From an uncultured Paracoccaceae bacterium (GTDB lineage Bacteria > Pseudomonadota > Alphaproteobacteria > Rhodobacterales > Rhodobacteraceae), in the NCBI GenBank assembly GCA_937995865.1, contig CALKJA010000089.1, positions 1-44,912 on the forward strand: a stretch of 44,912 nucleotides of DNA. Direction: 5' to 3'. The stretch's first letter is position 1, and every line of letters begins with the position of its first letter. The notes beneath the pieces were generated by a model, which searched no databases, had not been told where the DNA came from, and was given only the letters and a program-made list of their open reading frames with translations. The translations under genes were made by a program, and so were the position numbers. Of this stretch, positions 30,876 through 37,365 are shown piece after piece.

Positions 30876-30911
30876 GGTACTATTATACCTTGCCGATATG
30901 TGATCGGTCAA
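30876..30911 (-). promoter_or_regulatory. late promoter with palindromic -10 region
   Basis: TTGACC (30911-30906), 18 bases, TATAAT (30887-30882) within GGTATAATAGTACC (30889-30876). It stands at the head of the virion gene cluster, between the accessory block and the first structural gene. Confidence 0.7.
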
Positions 30912-30918
30912 GATTGCT

Positions 30919-31218
30919 TTAATCCCCTATGGCACATGACCCCACGATTGCTGATGGTAGCTGCGTCAGCGCTTCAGTCTTACCCATCCCCGGGCTCTTC
31001 TCAATCACAACTCGGCCAGCAATGGTGTCGCTCCCTAGGTCGACGGCGCGCTCACCATTGCCAACATAACCGATAAATTCCCCAGTTCTCCTTTCAGACC
31101 ACACTTCCCAATCGGGGCTGAGAGCAATCAGGCCGCGTTCTTCAGCGTACACCTGAGCCCTCATTTTCTCGGCAATCCGCCAATCTTGATTTGGATATTT
31201 CACGGCGAAAGTGCTCAT
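30919..31218 (-). CDS. hypothetical protein
   Basis: 99 residues, MSTFAVKYPNQDWRIAEKMR..., with Trp-rich and Gly-rich segments (SPDWEVWSERRTGEFIGYVG). The phrase EKSPGMGKTEAL resembles a P-loop, but the rest is too short for an NTPase. No family recognised. Its ATG overlaps the stop of a 23-codon frame upstream. Confidence 0.5.
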   Translation of the reverse strand: MSTFAVKYPNQDWRIAEKMRAQVYAEERGLIALSPDWEVWSERRTGEFIGYVGNGERAVDLGSDTIAGRVVIEKSPGMGKTEALTQLPSAIVGSCAIGD

Positions 31219-31286
31219 GATTGCTCCATTAGTTCATCAAAGTTTAATCCTGCCTCACTATTGATCGTATCTACTCTCCCAATCAA
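31215..31286 (-). CDS. possible 23-residue microprotein with TTG start
   Basis: A short frame (IGRVDTINSEAGLNFDELME near its end) whose TTG start overlaps the upstream stop (TTGA) and whose stop overlaps the next ATG (ATGA). The exact coupling on both sides and the use of TTG starts elsewhere in this genome support it, but the size leaves doubt. Confidence 0.3.
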   Translation of the reverse strand: MIGRVDTINSEAGLNFDELMEQS

Positions 31287-31564
31287 AAATACTCGTGAAG
31301 CATGTCGTCAATCACAATGCTGTCGCGGCTCTGGTCTTCATCAGGATACATGGAAGACACCAGGCTAAACGCTGGCAGGCTACCCATTCCGTCAAGCTGA
31401 GTTAGAATTGAGTGCACGACACCCTCGCACCTTTTCTTGTTCGTCATCTCGCGCCCCGTGACTGGGTCCACGTCTGGCAGGTCCGCCCAGTGCTGGGCAA
31501 CCACTCTAAACACGCTCATCATTTCGTCGCGCAGCTCATCGGGCGTAGTCTTATCGATTGTCAT
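31283..31564 (-). CDS. hypothetical protein
   Basis: 93 residues, helical, acidic (TPDELRDEMMSVFRVVAQHW, SILTQLDGMGSLPAFSLV, DDMLHEYF). The pattern is common in phage accessory regions; I know no function. ATG 31564 follows GGAGAGAGGAC and overlaps the end of the gene upstream. Confidence 0.55.
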   Translation of the reverse strand: MTIDKTTPDELRDEMMSVFRVVAQHWADLPDVDPVTGREMTNKKRCEGVVHSILTQLDGMGSLPAFSLVSSMYPDEDQSRDSIVIDDMLHEYF

Positions 31565-31814
31565 GTCCTCTCTCCTTCTGCATCTTCTGGGATCCGGACC
31601 TTCTGGCGGTCTTCAAAGTCGCACTCGGGGTTCCGATGTAGGTATCATCTAGCGCTTCTGCTGCTGCAGTGCAATCTTCCGCAAGGCAAAATCCGTCGCA
31701 ATCAGTGCCATCATAGGAGGCCAACCCGAAAGGCTCGTTATTCTCTATGTACTTGGCCGCGACATTCAACATCAGCACAGCTCGTTCTAGGGCCTCTGTG
31801 TGTTCTTTAGTCAT
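31551..31814 (-). CDS. hypothetical protein with frame-shifted tail
   Basis: 87 residues. The first ~62 are an ordinary helical Cys-containing domain (DCDGFCLAEDCTAAAEALDD). The last ~23 residues read SATLKTARRSG..., but the same DNA in another frame encodes NPECDFEDRQKV, matching the 41-residue protein at 32267-32392. A past indel or a fusion event is likely. Function unknown. Confidence 0.5.
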   Translation of the reverse strand: MTKEHTEALERAVLMLNVAAKYIENNEPFGLASYDGTDCDGFCLAEDCTAAAEALDDTYIGTPSATLKTARRSGSQKMQKERGHDNR

Positions 31815-32049
31815 CAGAATCCACCCATACTTTGAACTTGTTAAACTTTTCCTCTGGTAGAATTATACTAGCTACCAGGGTGAATGTCAGCGCCAATGCG
31901 TTTATGACGAAAAAAGCAGACGCCAATACCAGCAATGACTTTAGCATGAAGGACGTCACGCTAAATGCATAAGTGATCAGCACCACTGATATACCCACGA
32001 GCACAGCTAAGAAAATGGCGGCTGTTACCGCTATTGTTGTTCTCTCCAT
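31807..32049 (-). CDS. small membrane protein with two spans
   Basis: 80 residues from ATG 32049. Two hydrophobic spans at about 6-29 and 35-64, then a charged end (EEKFNKFKVWVDSDD). One of several similar-sized membrane proteins in the block 31807-34618. No family recognised. TGATG overlap with the upstream stop. Confidence 0.6.
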   Translation of the reverse strand: MERTTIAVTAAIFLAVLVGISVVLITYAFSVTSFMLKSLLVLASAFFVINALALTFTLVASIILPEEKFNKFKVWVDSDD

Positions 32050-32270
32050 CACTCACCACCTTTCCCAAGAACAAACGTAATCTCATCGCCTTCGTAGAAC
32101 TTATGAACCGCAGACCCGGGTTTAAACGGCGCGCAAACATACAATACCCCGCTTTTTGCGCCCAGAGCGTAAGAATCGCCAGACTCATCTTTAAACACCA
32201 AGCTCCCGTAACCATCAACATAAGCCAAAACCTCGCGGTCATCTTCTTTCTGATCGTATTTAAACTTCAT
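32049..32270 (-). CDS. hypothetical small beta-rich protein
   Basis: 73 residues, MKFKYDQKEDDREVLAYVDG..., with alternating strands (GSLVFKDESGDSYALG, GVLYVCAPF). Unknown family. It is coupled to the 41-residue gene upstream by ATGA and to the membrane protein gene downstream. Confidence 0.55.
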   Translation of the reverse strand: MKFKYDQKEDDREVLAYVDGYGSLVFKDESGDSYALGAKSGVLYVCAPFKPGSAVHKFYEGDEITFVLGKGGE

Positions 32271-32392
32271 TTCTTATCTCCTTTTTCTGCAATGTCCGGG
32301 GCCTGGACCTTCTGGCGGTCATCAAAGTCGCATTCGGGGTTCTGCACGATCTCGTAGCCTTCCCGAAGCCCCTTTGTTTCTACCCGATACAT
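32267..32392 (-). CDS. 41-residue hypothetical protein after the tRNA
   Basis: MYRVETKGLREGYEIVQNPE followed by CDFDDRQKVQAPDIAEKGD. It starts 16 bases after the tRNA 3' end with an AAAGGAG ribosome site and ends in an ATGA overlap. A related 3' end, but out of frame, occurs in the gene at 31551-31814. Confidence 0.55.
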   Translation of the reverse strand: MYRVETKGLREGYEIVQNPECDFDDRQKVQAPDIAEKGDKK

Positions 32393-32407
32393 AGCGCTTG
32401 GCTCCTT

Positions 32408-32482
32408 TGGTGGATGCAGCAGGGATCGAACCTGCGACCAAGGCGTTATGAGCGCCGCGCTCTACCTCTGAGCTATACATCC
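32408..32482 (-). tRNA. tRNA with CAU anticodon (Met or Ile2)
   Basis: A cloverleaf with acceptor GGATGTA/TGCATCC, D stem GCTC/GAGC, anticodon loop CTCATAA (anticodon CAT), T arm GCAGG-TTCGATC-CCTGC, discriminator A and an encoded CCA. The anticodon stem has one mismatch at its top (27-43). The sequence after the loop (CGCCTTGGTCGC) resembles the E. coli tRNA-Ile2 type that reads AUA after lysidine modification more than elongator Met, but I cannot settle this. It is not an initiator (no C1-A72 mismatch). Confidence 0.9.
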
Positions 32483-32491
32483 TTTTGTGTC

Positions 32492-32686
32492 CTAGAACGG
32501 CTGTTCGGGCCCGCCACCGTCAAGTGGGAAATCCATCACGATAACCTTGGATGCAGTCGCTCTCGCATCATCAACACAACTGAAGGCCTTGCAGTACAGC
32601 AACCGGCATTCGCGTTCAGCGGTCACCACAGCCCCGCCATCCTTCTTTATGGCTACGCTCACGATGTCTGGATAAACGAACGTCAT
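32492..32686 (-). CDS. hypothetical protein
   Basis: 64 residues, beta-rich with two Cys (ERECRLLYCKAFSCVDDARA). It lies just upstream of the tRNA, with start ATG 32686 preceded by GGAGAAGAAGA. No family recognised. Confidence 0.5.
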   Translation of the reverse strand: MTFVYPDIVSVAIKKDGGAVVTAERECRLLYCKAFSCVDDARATASKVIVMDFPLDGGGPEQPF

Positions 32687-32698
32687 TCTTCTTCTCCC

Positions 32699-32893
32699 TC
32701 ATGAAAAATCATCAAAGCTTTTAGCTATGCAGCAAGAGGCTACAACTATTGCCGACACCACCCCCAACAAAACTATGACAGGAGCGCCTTCCCAATTCCC
32801 GACAAACAAAAAAAACATAACACGGAAGAAAGCCGTAGTAATAAAGGTTACGACCATCCATGCACACACGAGAACCACAACATAGTTAATCAT
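32699..32893 (-). CDS. small membrane protein with two spans
   Basis: 64 residues, mostly hydrophobic: NYVVVLVCAWMVVTFITTAF, a short polar loop with GNWEGAP, then VIVLLGVVSAIVVASCCIAK. First of three consecutive two-span proteins of similar size (32699-33318). Unknown function; the cluster suggests an envelope role such as exclusion of other phages. Confidence 0.6.
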   Translation of the reverse strand: MINYVVVLVCAWMVVTFITTAFFRVMFFLFVGNWEGAPVIVLLGVVSAIVVASCCIAKSFDDFS

Positions 32894-32905
32894 TCCCCGC
32901 CTCCC

Positions 32906-33106
32906 TCATGGAAAAAGCACCAAGTATATAAGTCCTGTGAATGCTGTAAAATACACAAAAATCAGCATGATCGCCCATACAGGTTGCGGCTTCCACAAAG
33001 TAAATTCAGAGATAAAGTGGGCCATTGCCGTAGTGGCCAAGAGTATTGCGACGAATGCAACAACAGACACCGAGACGGCACAGCCTATGTTAATAACATA
33101 CTTCAT
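32906..33106 (-). CDS. small membrane protein with two spans
   Basis: 66 residues. Spans at about 4-30 and 44-66 flank a loop with SEFTLWKPQPVWA. It starts in an ATGA overlap with the gene upstream. Composition and size match its neighbours, but sequence similarity is not clear by eye. Confidence 0.58.
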   Translation of the reverse strand: MKYVINIGCAVSVSVVAFVAILLATTAMAHFISEFTLWKPQPVWAIMLIFVYFTAFTGLIYLVLFP

Positions 33107-33318
33107 TCCCCGCCTCCTTTGATAGACAATCCACGATTAACCCACCAAATCAAGCACACCAAGATCATTGCCATAAAAACGACACCACCCAAATGCTCGC
33201 CAAAGATTTTCTCGGTTATCCCAACTATCGAAATCGCCACTACATGAATCACAGCACTCATTGCCAGAACACCGACCGCCACAGCGGTCGCAATGCTAAT
33301 ATTATATAATATCTTCAT
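33103..33318 (-). CDS. small membrane protein with two spans
   Basis: 71 residues. Spans at about 8-32 and 45-62 are joined by a loop with TEKIFGEHLGG; the C-terminus is short and polar (SIKGGGE, formed by the next ribosome site). No family recognised. Confidence 0.58.
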   Translation of the reverse strand: MKILYNISIATAVAVGVLAMSAVIHVVAISIVGITEKIFGEHLGGVVFMAMILVCLIWWVNRGLSIKGGGE

Positions 33319-33643
33319 TTCTCACCTCTCCTTTTTCTGCAATGTCCTGGGGCGGCGAATCCATTATGTATTCACAGTAGTAGTCGAACCCGTCAGGCGC
33401 TTTCTGATGATTGCACTCCTGGCTTGTCAATATTATTCTTCCGTCTTCATCTGGCATTTCGCAGTCAGGCTCCGCCTCATAAATAACGATGTCGTTAACC
33501 CAATCCGGCCACTCTGGGTCACACGCATCGCTAGCAATATCGATTAGATTGCCTGCCTCGCGTGACGCATCTTTCAAGTCGCTATATTGACGCCACTCAT
33601 CGCCATCGAATAAGTGGAACACGGTTCTGCCATCATATTTCAT
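33302..33643 (-). CDS. hypothetical acidic protein
   Basis: 113 residues, acidic (pI low by composition), Trp- and Asp-rich (FDGDEWRQYSDLKDASREAG, DPEWPDWVNDIVIYEAEPDC). An acidic DNA-mimic role is conceivable but unproven. Coupled by ATGA to its neighbour upstream. Confidence 0.5.
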   Translation of the reverse strand: MKYDGRTVFHLFDGDEWRQYSDLKDASREAGNLIDIASDACDPEWPDWVNDIVIYEAEPDCEMPDEDGRIILTSQECNHQKAPDGFDYYCEYIMDSPPQDIAEKGEVRNEDII

Positions 33644-33948
33644 TTCTCACCTCTCAATCTTTCTCGAACGCGCCTTGCTTCTGCAAGCTCTTTCTGGCGC
33701 TCATATTCATCAATCATCGCCCAGGCCTCATCGTCCGACTCTGGCGCAGATGATACCAGCTCACCGCATAACTCTAGACCCGGTAGAGTGTCGCAATGGT
33801 CCTCTAATATCTGCCCAGGATCCGTGCCATAAAGAGTTATACCAAACGACAGTCCGTTTCGCAAGTACGACATTACGAAAGGTCTCATGCCCCCAATGGC
33901 CACGCGGTCAAACGCCGGGTGGTTCATCGGGGGAACGCCTCTACCCAT
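33640..33948 (-). CDS. hypothetical protein
   Basis: 102 residues. Mixed N-terminal half (VPPMNHPAFDRVAIGGMRPF, GLSFGITLYGTDPG) and a charged helical end (IDEYERQKELAEARRVRERL). No motif recognised. Short overlaps on both sides. Confidence 0.5.
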   Translation of the reverse strand: MGRGVPPMNHPAFDRVAIGGMRPFVMSYLRNGLSFGITLYGTDPGQILEDHCDTLPGLELCGELVSSAPESDDEAWAMIDEYERQKELAEARRVRERLRGEK

Positions 33949-34189
33949 CTCCCATTTCCTCCACCTTCATGGGCATCACTGCCTCACAGTTCCCACACTC
34001 CAAGAAAGGCTCAGACGTCTTCTCATCCCAGACAATAAAGAAGAGCTGCCCGACACAGTCAGTGCACTGGGACACAAGGGGGCCAGACCGCGCCAAGGGC
34101 AGTTGAATAACCTCACCAATCCCTATCCCCCTATCTCTGGGAAGTTGGGGGCCAGACCGCGCCAAGGGCAGTTGAATAACCTCACTCAT
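33941..34189 (-). CDS. zinc-ribbon protein with internal duplication
   Basis: 82 residues from ATG 34189. The segment EVIQLPLARSGP occurs twice, encoded by a 39-bp perfect direct repeat. The C-terminal half is a zinc ribbon: CTDC near residue 42 and CGNC near 65. Proteins of this kind often start close to the second copy, so the duplication may be recent. Probably a small nucleic-acid or protein-binding factor. Confidence 0.6.
   Translation of the reverse strand: MSEVIQLPLARSGPQLPRDRGIGIGEVIQLPLARSGPLVSQCTDCVGQLFFIVWDEKTSEPFLECGNCEAVMPMKVEEMGDG
34078..34185. repeat. 39-bp perfect direct repeat pair
   Basis: Positions 34078-34116 and 34147-34185 are identical (beginning GGGGGCCAGACCGCGCC on the plus strand) and are offset by 69 bp, exactly 23 codons, so the frame is kept. 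The flanking CCCCTATCTCTGG occurs again near 34389. Confidence 0.85.
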
Positions 34190-34382
34190 CCCCCATCTCC
34201 TTAACCTCTCCCGCAACCTTTCTTAGGTGCTCAGCTGTGCGCTCAAGATCTAATGCCGCCCTTTCTATATATCCCAAGTACTCATCGGCTGTTGCGTCCA
34301 AAATGCCTGAGAATTCATATTTGGCAATGGTAATATCCTTCATAACAAGCTCAGCCCAAAGCATTTGATAATCGATTGTCAT
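34182..34382 (-). CDS. hypothetical helical protein
   Basis: 66 residues, helical throughout (LWAELVMKDITIAKYEFSGI, YLGYIERAALDLERTAEHLR). Likely a small helical bundle. No family recognised. The stop overlaps the zinc-ribbon start. Confidence 0.5.
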   Translation of the reverse strand: MTIDYQMLWAELVMKDITIAKYEFSGILDATADEYLGYIERAALDLERTAEHLRKVAGEVKEMGDE

Positions 34383-34384
34383 CT

Positions 34385-34618
34385 CTATTCCCCTATCTCT
34401 GGAAAGTTGCGGTCGATGGAATCCTCATCGATAAAGTCCACAGCCAAAACCCAAAACATCATGGAGATAATCCCTGCCGAACAAGCCGCCGACACCATAA
34501 TGATAGCTGTGATCACGATGGACGGCATCATGTGCGCCAAAGAAAAAGCGTAGTCGGTCATTGCGCAGAAAATCACCATGCAACCAAACGTCGCTACTGC
34601 AATCGAAGCTTTCTTCAT
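34385..34618 (-). CDS. small membrane protein with two spans
   Basis: 77 residues: KKASIAVATFGCMVIFCAMT, a loop, then PSIVITAIIMVSAACSAGII with FWVLAV and an acidic C-terminus. The N-terminus also resembles a signal sequence. Ribosome site GGAATGAAG precedes ATG 34618. Follows the Gly-rich repeat gene. Confidence 0.55.
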   Translation of the reverse strand: MKKASIAVATFGCMVIFCAMTDYAFSLAHMMPSIVITAIIMVSAACSAGIISMMFWVLAVDFIDEDSIDRNFPEIGE

Positions 34619-34633
34619 ATCTTCATTCCTTTC

Positions 34634-34873
<240 letters not shown>

Positions 34874-34874
34874 C

Positions 34875-35261
34875 TTAAGACTGCACATGCGCCACCGCCG
34901 TTTCAATTGATTGACGTGCCTCATCTGTGCAAACTGTGACCGAGTAGTCCTCAATGATAGCCTTTTCAGACACAACTCCAGAAACCCGACTGTCAGTTGA
35001 CAGTCCATGATTAGCCACACCCTCATACCAACTTTCCGTGGTTACTCTAGGTTCGTGATACCAAAGGCGACGCGCTTTGGATAGCAGAATGCCCGTCTCA
35101 TCAGCATCGACAACGAGGCCCGCGTTAATCCCCTCGTTGCAGCTGCGAACAATCACATATTTACCAATGGACGATTTAGCCACGCCCCCAACCGCGCTCC
35201 CCGGCTGCGCATCACCTCCAAACATCTGCATGAATAATTTAAGTGCTTCGATTTTTTCCAA
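34875..35261 (-). CDS. DUF6948-like phage protein
   Basis: 128 residues from TTG 35261, placed eight bases after AAGGAG; an ATG at 35303 lies in the promoter region. The core GKYVIVRSCNEGINAGLVVD, ETGILLSKARRLWYHEP, SWYEGVANHGLS and IIEDYSVTVCT matches a widespread phage protein type that I recall as DUF6948. Function unknown. It is read from the promoter at 35292-35320. Confidence 0.65.
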   Translation of the reverse strand: MEKIEALKLFMQMFGGDAQPGSAVGGVAKSSIGKYVIVRSCNEGINAGLVVDADETGILLSKARRLWYHEPRVTTESWYEGVANHGLSTDSRVSGVVSEKAIIEDYSVTVCTDEARQSIETAVAHVQS

Positions 35262-35291
35262 CTCACTATCTCCTTTGTTGTGTACTTGCCC

Positions 35292-35320
35292 TTTGTCGCA
35301 CATGCGCCAGCACGCGTCAA
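35292..35320 (-). promoter_or_regulatory. promoter candidate with GCACATGCG element
   Basis: TTGACG (35320-35315), 17 bases, GACAAA (35297-35292). The 9-mer GCACATGCG (plus strand 35298-35306) sits directly beside the -10, exactly as at 39948-39956. The -35 is strong and the -10 weak. Confidence 0.5.
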
Positions 35321-35343
35321 CATGTTATTTGCAAATCCGCCGG

Positions 35344-35835
35344 CTAAAACGGCAAGTCATCATCTAGATCATACCCGCCACCGCTATTGGCCGAACTGCC
35401 CGCGCCGAACCCACCATTTGACGTACCACCTCCGCCGTAGCCACCACCTTGATCACCGCCACCAAAGCCGCTGCCACCTTCACCACGACCATCAAGCATG
35501 GTGAGCGTAGAGCCAAAGCCCTGCAATACGATCTCGGTCGAATAGCGATCCTGGCCGCTTTGGTCCTGCCACTTCCGTGTTTGAAGCTGTCCTTCGATGT
35601 AGACCTTTGAACCCTTCTTGAGGTATTGCTCAGCGACGCGAACAAGTCCTTCGTTGAAGATGGCAACGCTATGCCACTCGGTGCGCTCTCTGCGTTCACC
35701 GCTATTTTTATCTTTCCAATTCTCAGTTGTGGCGATGCGCAAGTTGCAAACCTTGCCACCTGTGTTGAAATTTCTAATTTCTGGTTCACGTCCTAAGTTG
35801 CCTATAAGCATTACGCGATTTAGTGATCCACTCAT
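35344..35835 (-). CDS. ssb: single-stranded DNA-binding protein
   Basis: 163 residues from ATG 35835. The OB fold is clear: [79 protein letters not shown] Gly-rich linker (about 112-155) leads to the acidic tip DLDDDLPF that recruits partner proteins. It binds single-stranded DNA during phage replication and recombination. It follows the DnaA-like gene with an ATGA overlap. Confidence 0.95.
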   Translation of the reverse strand: MSGSLNRVMLIGNLGREPEIRNFNTGGKVCNLRIATTENWKDKNSGERRERTEWHSVAIFNEGLVRVAEQYLKKGSKVYIEGQLQTRKWQDQSGQDRYSTEIVLQGFGSTLTMLDGRGEGGSGFGGGDQGGGYGGGGTSNGGFGAGSSANSGGGYDLDDDLPF

Positions 35836-36179
35836 TTTCCTAAAGCCTTCTTGATTTTTGATATACCGAAACAAACTGTTGAATGGTCGCGACCAAACGC
35901 AGCGCCTATTTCACTCTTGTTCATGCCTAACTTATGGCACTGATAAAACGCGAATTGTCGCGCATTGGCAACTCTTGATACCTGCGACTTGCTCATGATT
36001 TCAGTCGTCAGAACGCCAGACGCAACCGCCACCTCCTTGACCACCTCAGACACTATCTTATCATCAAGTACCGTGAGTACCACCTCTGCATCCCTGGCGA
36101 TGTCAGCCGCCCAAAGGTCACGTGCCACCTGGTTTTCCAACATGGCCACCGCCTTCATGGACATTGCGTTAGTCTTCAT
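35832..36179 (-). CDS. stand-alone DnaA domain IV-like protein
   Basis: 115 residues. The C-terminal ~75 match the DNA-binding domain of DnaA: a basic [20 protein letters not shown] helix, [20 protein letters not shown] and IKKAL, including the GRDHSTV signature. No ATPase domain is present. It should bind DnaA boxes and may recruit, titrate or replace host DnaA at a phage origin. Neighbours are SSB and two O/P-like genes, so it belongs to the replication set. Confidence 0.82.
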   Translation of the reverse strand: MKTNAMSMKAVAMLENQVARDLWAADIARDAEVVLTVLDDKIVSEVVKEVAVASGVLTTEIMSKSQVSRVANARQFAFYQCHKLGMNKSEIGAAFGRDHSTVCFGISKIKKALGK

Positions 36180-36642
36180 ATCCCATCACCTCCTTCATTA
36201 TGCGTCTTGCAGCCTCCGCTCTCTCTGCCTTGTCTCCCTCTGTGACTTCTGACTTAGCGATCAGCTCTGGCTGCTTGGGCGCCTTCGCCATAGCTTGACC
36301 TCTTCTCTTGATGACCTTCGCCTTTACCTCGTGCTCATTTGGGCACCGCCTGGGGTTTTCATCCAGGCAATCCGATATCCCTCGCTTTACCTCTGCAATG
36401 GGGTAATCGCGAAGGGCAGAGGTCCAGTCATCGCTAAGGCGCTGCTTCATGTCCTGCGACAAGTCCCGCCATCCAAATCGGTCAACTTTGGTGCTCACAA
36501 CCTCTAGCTCAAAACTCACAAGCGCCGCGTTCTCGAACTCTTTCTGCTGACCGAATCGCTCTCCCACAGGCTTCATCAAAGAGGCTAGATCCTCTTTGGT
36601 CTTCTGGTGGTCTCCCACTGTGAGGCTTTTCGATTTCGTCAT
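36169..36642 (-). CDS. replication accessory protein (helicase-loader or P-like)
   Basis: 157 residues from ATG 36642 (GGAGAG ribosome site). The segment DDWTSALRDYPIAEVKRGIS followed by NPRRCPNEHEVKAKV is a pattern found in phage replication proteins near O-like genes; the C-terminus is charged and helical. The helicase-loader role is inferred. Its first 134 bases overlap the upstream gene in another frame. Confidence 0.55.
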   Translation of the reverse strand: MTKSKSLTVGDHQKTKEDLASLMKPVGERFGQQKEFENAALVSFELEVVSTKVDRFGWRDLSQDMKQRLSDDWTSALRDYPIAEVKRGISDCLDENPRRCPNEHEVKAKVIKRRGQAMAKAPKQPELIAKSEVTEGDKAERAEAARRIMKEVMGYED

Positions 36643-36844
36643 TCCATCTCTCCCCATTTAGCCATGTGCTGGCGTGTGGTATAAATTGTTTCTCCTTCGC
36701 GCTAAGAGCCGAAACCTGCCCAGAGAGGCCGAAGGCTATTTCATCAACGGTTGCGACCTTCAGCGCCTTTGCAAACGCCTTGCGCGCCGCCGCCTTGCCC
36801 ACCTTGCGCGGGTATGCTTGCCAGAAGTCGTCAAAATCGTCCAT
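36509..36844 (-). CDS. O-like replication protein fragment or domain
   Basis: 111 residues. FDDFWQAYPRKVGKAAARKA and FIPHASTWLNGERW are the C-terminal signature of many phage replication initiation (O-type) proteins. The usual N-terminal winged-helix domain is absent, so this is a short stand-alone version or the remnant of a longer protein. It overlaps the next gene by 134 bases. Confidence 0.65.
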   Translation of the reverse strand: MDDFDDFWQAYPRKVGKAAARKAFAKALKVATVDEIAFGLSGQVSALSAKEKQFIPHASTWLNGERWNDEIEKPHSGRPPEDQRGSSLFDEACGRAIRSAERVRERGACEF

Positions 36845-37101
36845 CAAGACACCTCAATATACTGAGAGCAAGCCCATGCGGATTTGCCGTCAAATGGTTT
36901 TCCGTGTTTTTTTGAGTGGGTCTTAACCATGTGGCAGCGACCTTTAGCGTCCCCGCTCTTTGCCTTGTAGAAGTGACTGCACATCTCGCATCGGTGCTTT
37001 GGCGGGTATACCGGAAGTGACAATTGACCTTCCGTCACGTTGCCAAGTCGCCAAGACATGCTATCACCTTGATACTCTACGCGCTTAAGAAAATCACTCA
37101 T
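36844..37101 (-). CDS. small Cys-rich protein
   Basis: 85 residues from ATG 37101. Cysteines in CEMCSHFYKAK, GRCHMVKTH and WACSQYIEV form a likely zinc knuckle. It is coupled to the O-like gene (TGATG). Similar short Cys proteins occur in phage replication regions; no function known. Confidence 0.55.
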   Translation of the reverse strand: MSDFLKRVEYQGDSMSWRLGNVTEGQLSLPVYPPKHRCEMCSHFYKAKSGDAKGRCHMVKTHSKKHGKPFDGKSAWACSQYIEVS

Positions 37102-37336
37102 TGCACCCACTCAACAGGACAGCCCCGTTCCTTTCCGTCATCGTCATATCTCCGGCGTCAGCTTCAATCCACGCAACATTTGTTTTGGACGTTGTCCCGC
37201 CTTGACAAAGTCGCACCATTCCCGAACCGAATGCAGCATATGCGCGGTCGCCACGCCGGTACATCTTTACTTGGCGATAAGCGCCGTTGTGCCGTGTAAT
37301 GACGCACCCCTCTGCCACTTCAACAAATCTTTCCAT
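37094..37336 (-). CDS. hypothetical beta-rich protein
   Basis: 80 residues, MERFVEVAEGCVITRHNGAY..., alternating strands and turns throughout (YRQVKMYRRGDRAYAAFGSG, VRLCQGG). Perhaps a small SH3-like barrel. No family recognised. The start has GGAGAATGAAGG. Confidence 0.5.
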   Translation of the reverse strand: MERFVEVAEGCVITRHNGAYRQVKMYRRGDRAYAAFGSGMVRLCQGGTTSKTNVAWIEADAGDMTMTERNGAVLLSGCNE

Positions 37337-37365
37337 CCTTCATTCTCCTTTTCTCATATCAACCT

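Noticed and set aside
31848-31880. Another GGTA...TACC-like site with TATAAT on the minus strand
   Set aside because: It lies inside a coding sequence and does not match the spacing of the late palindrome.
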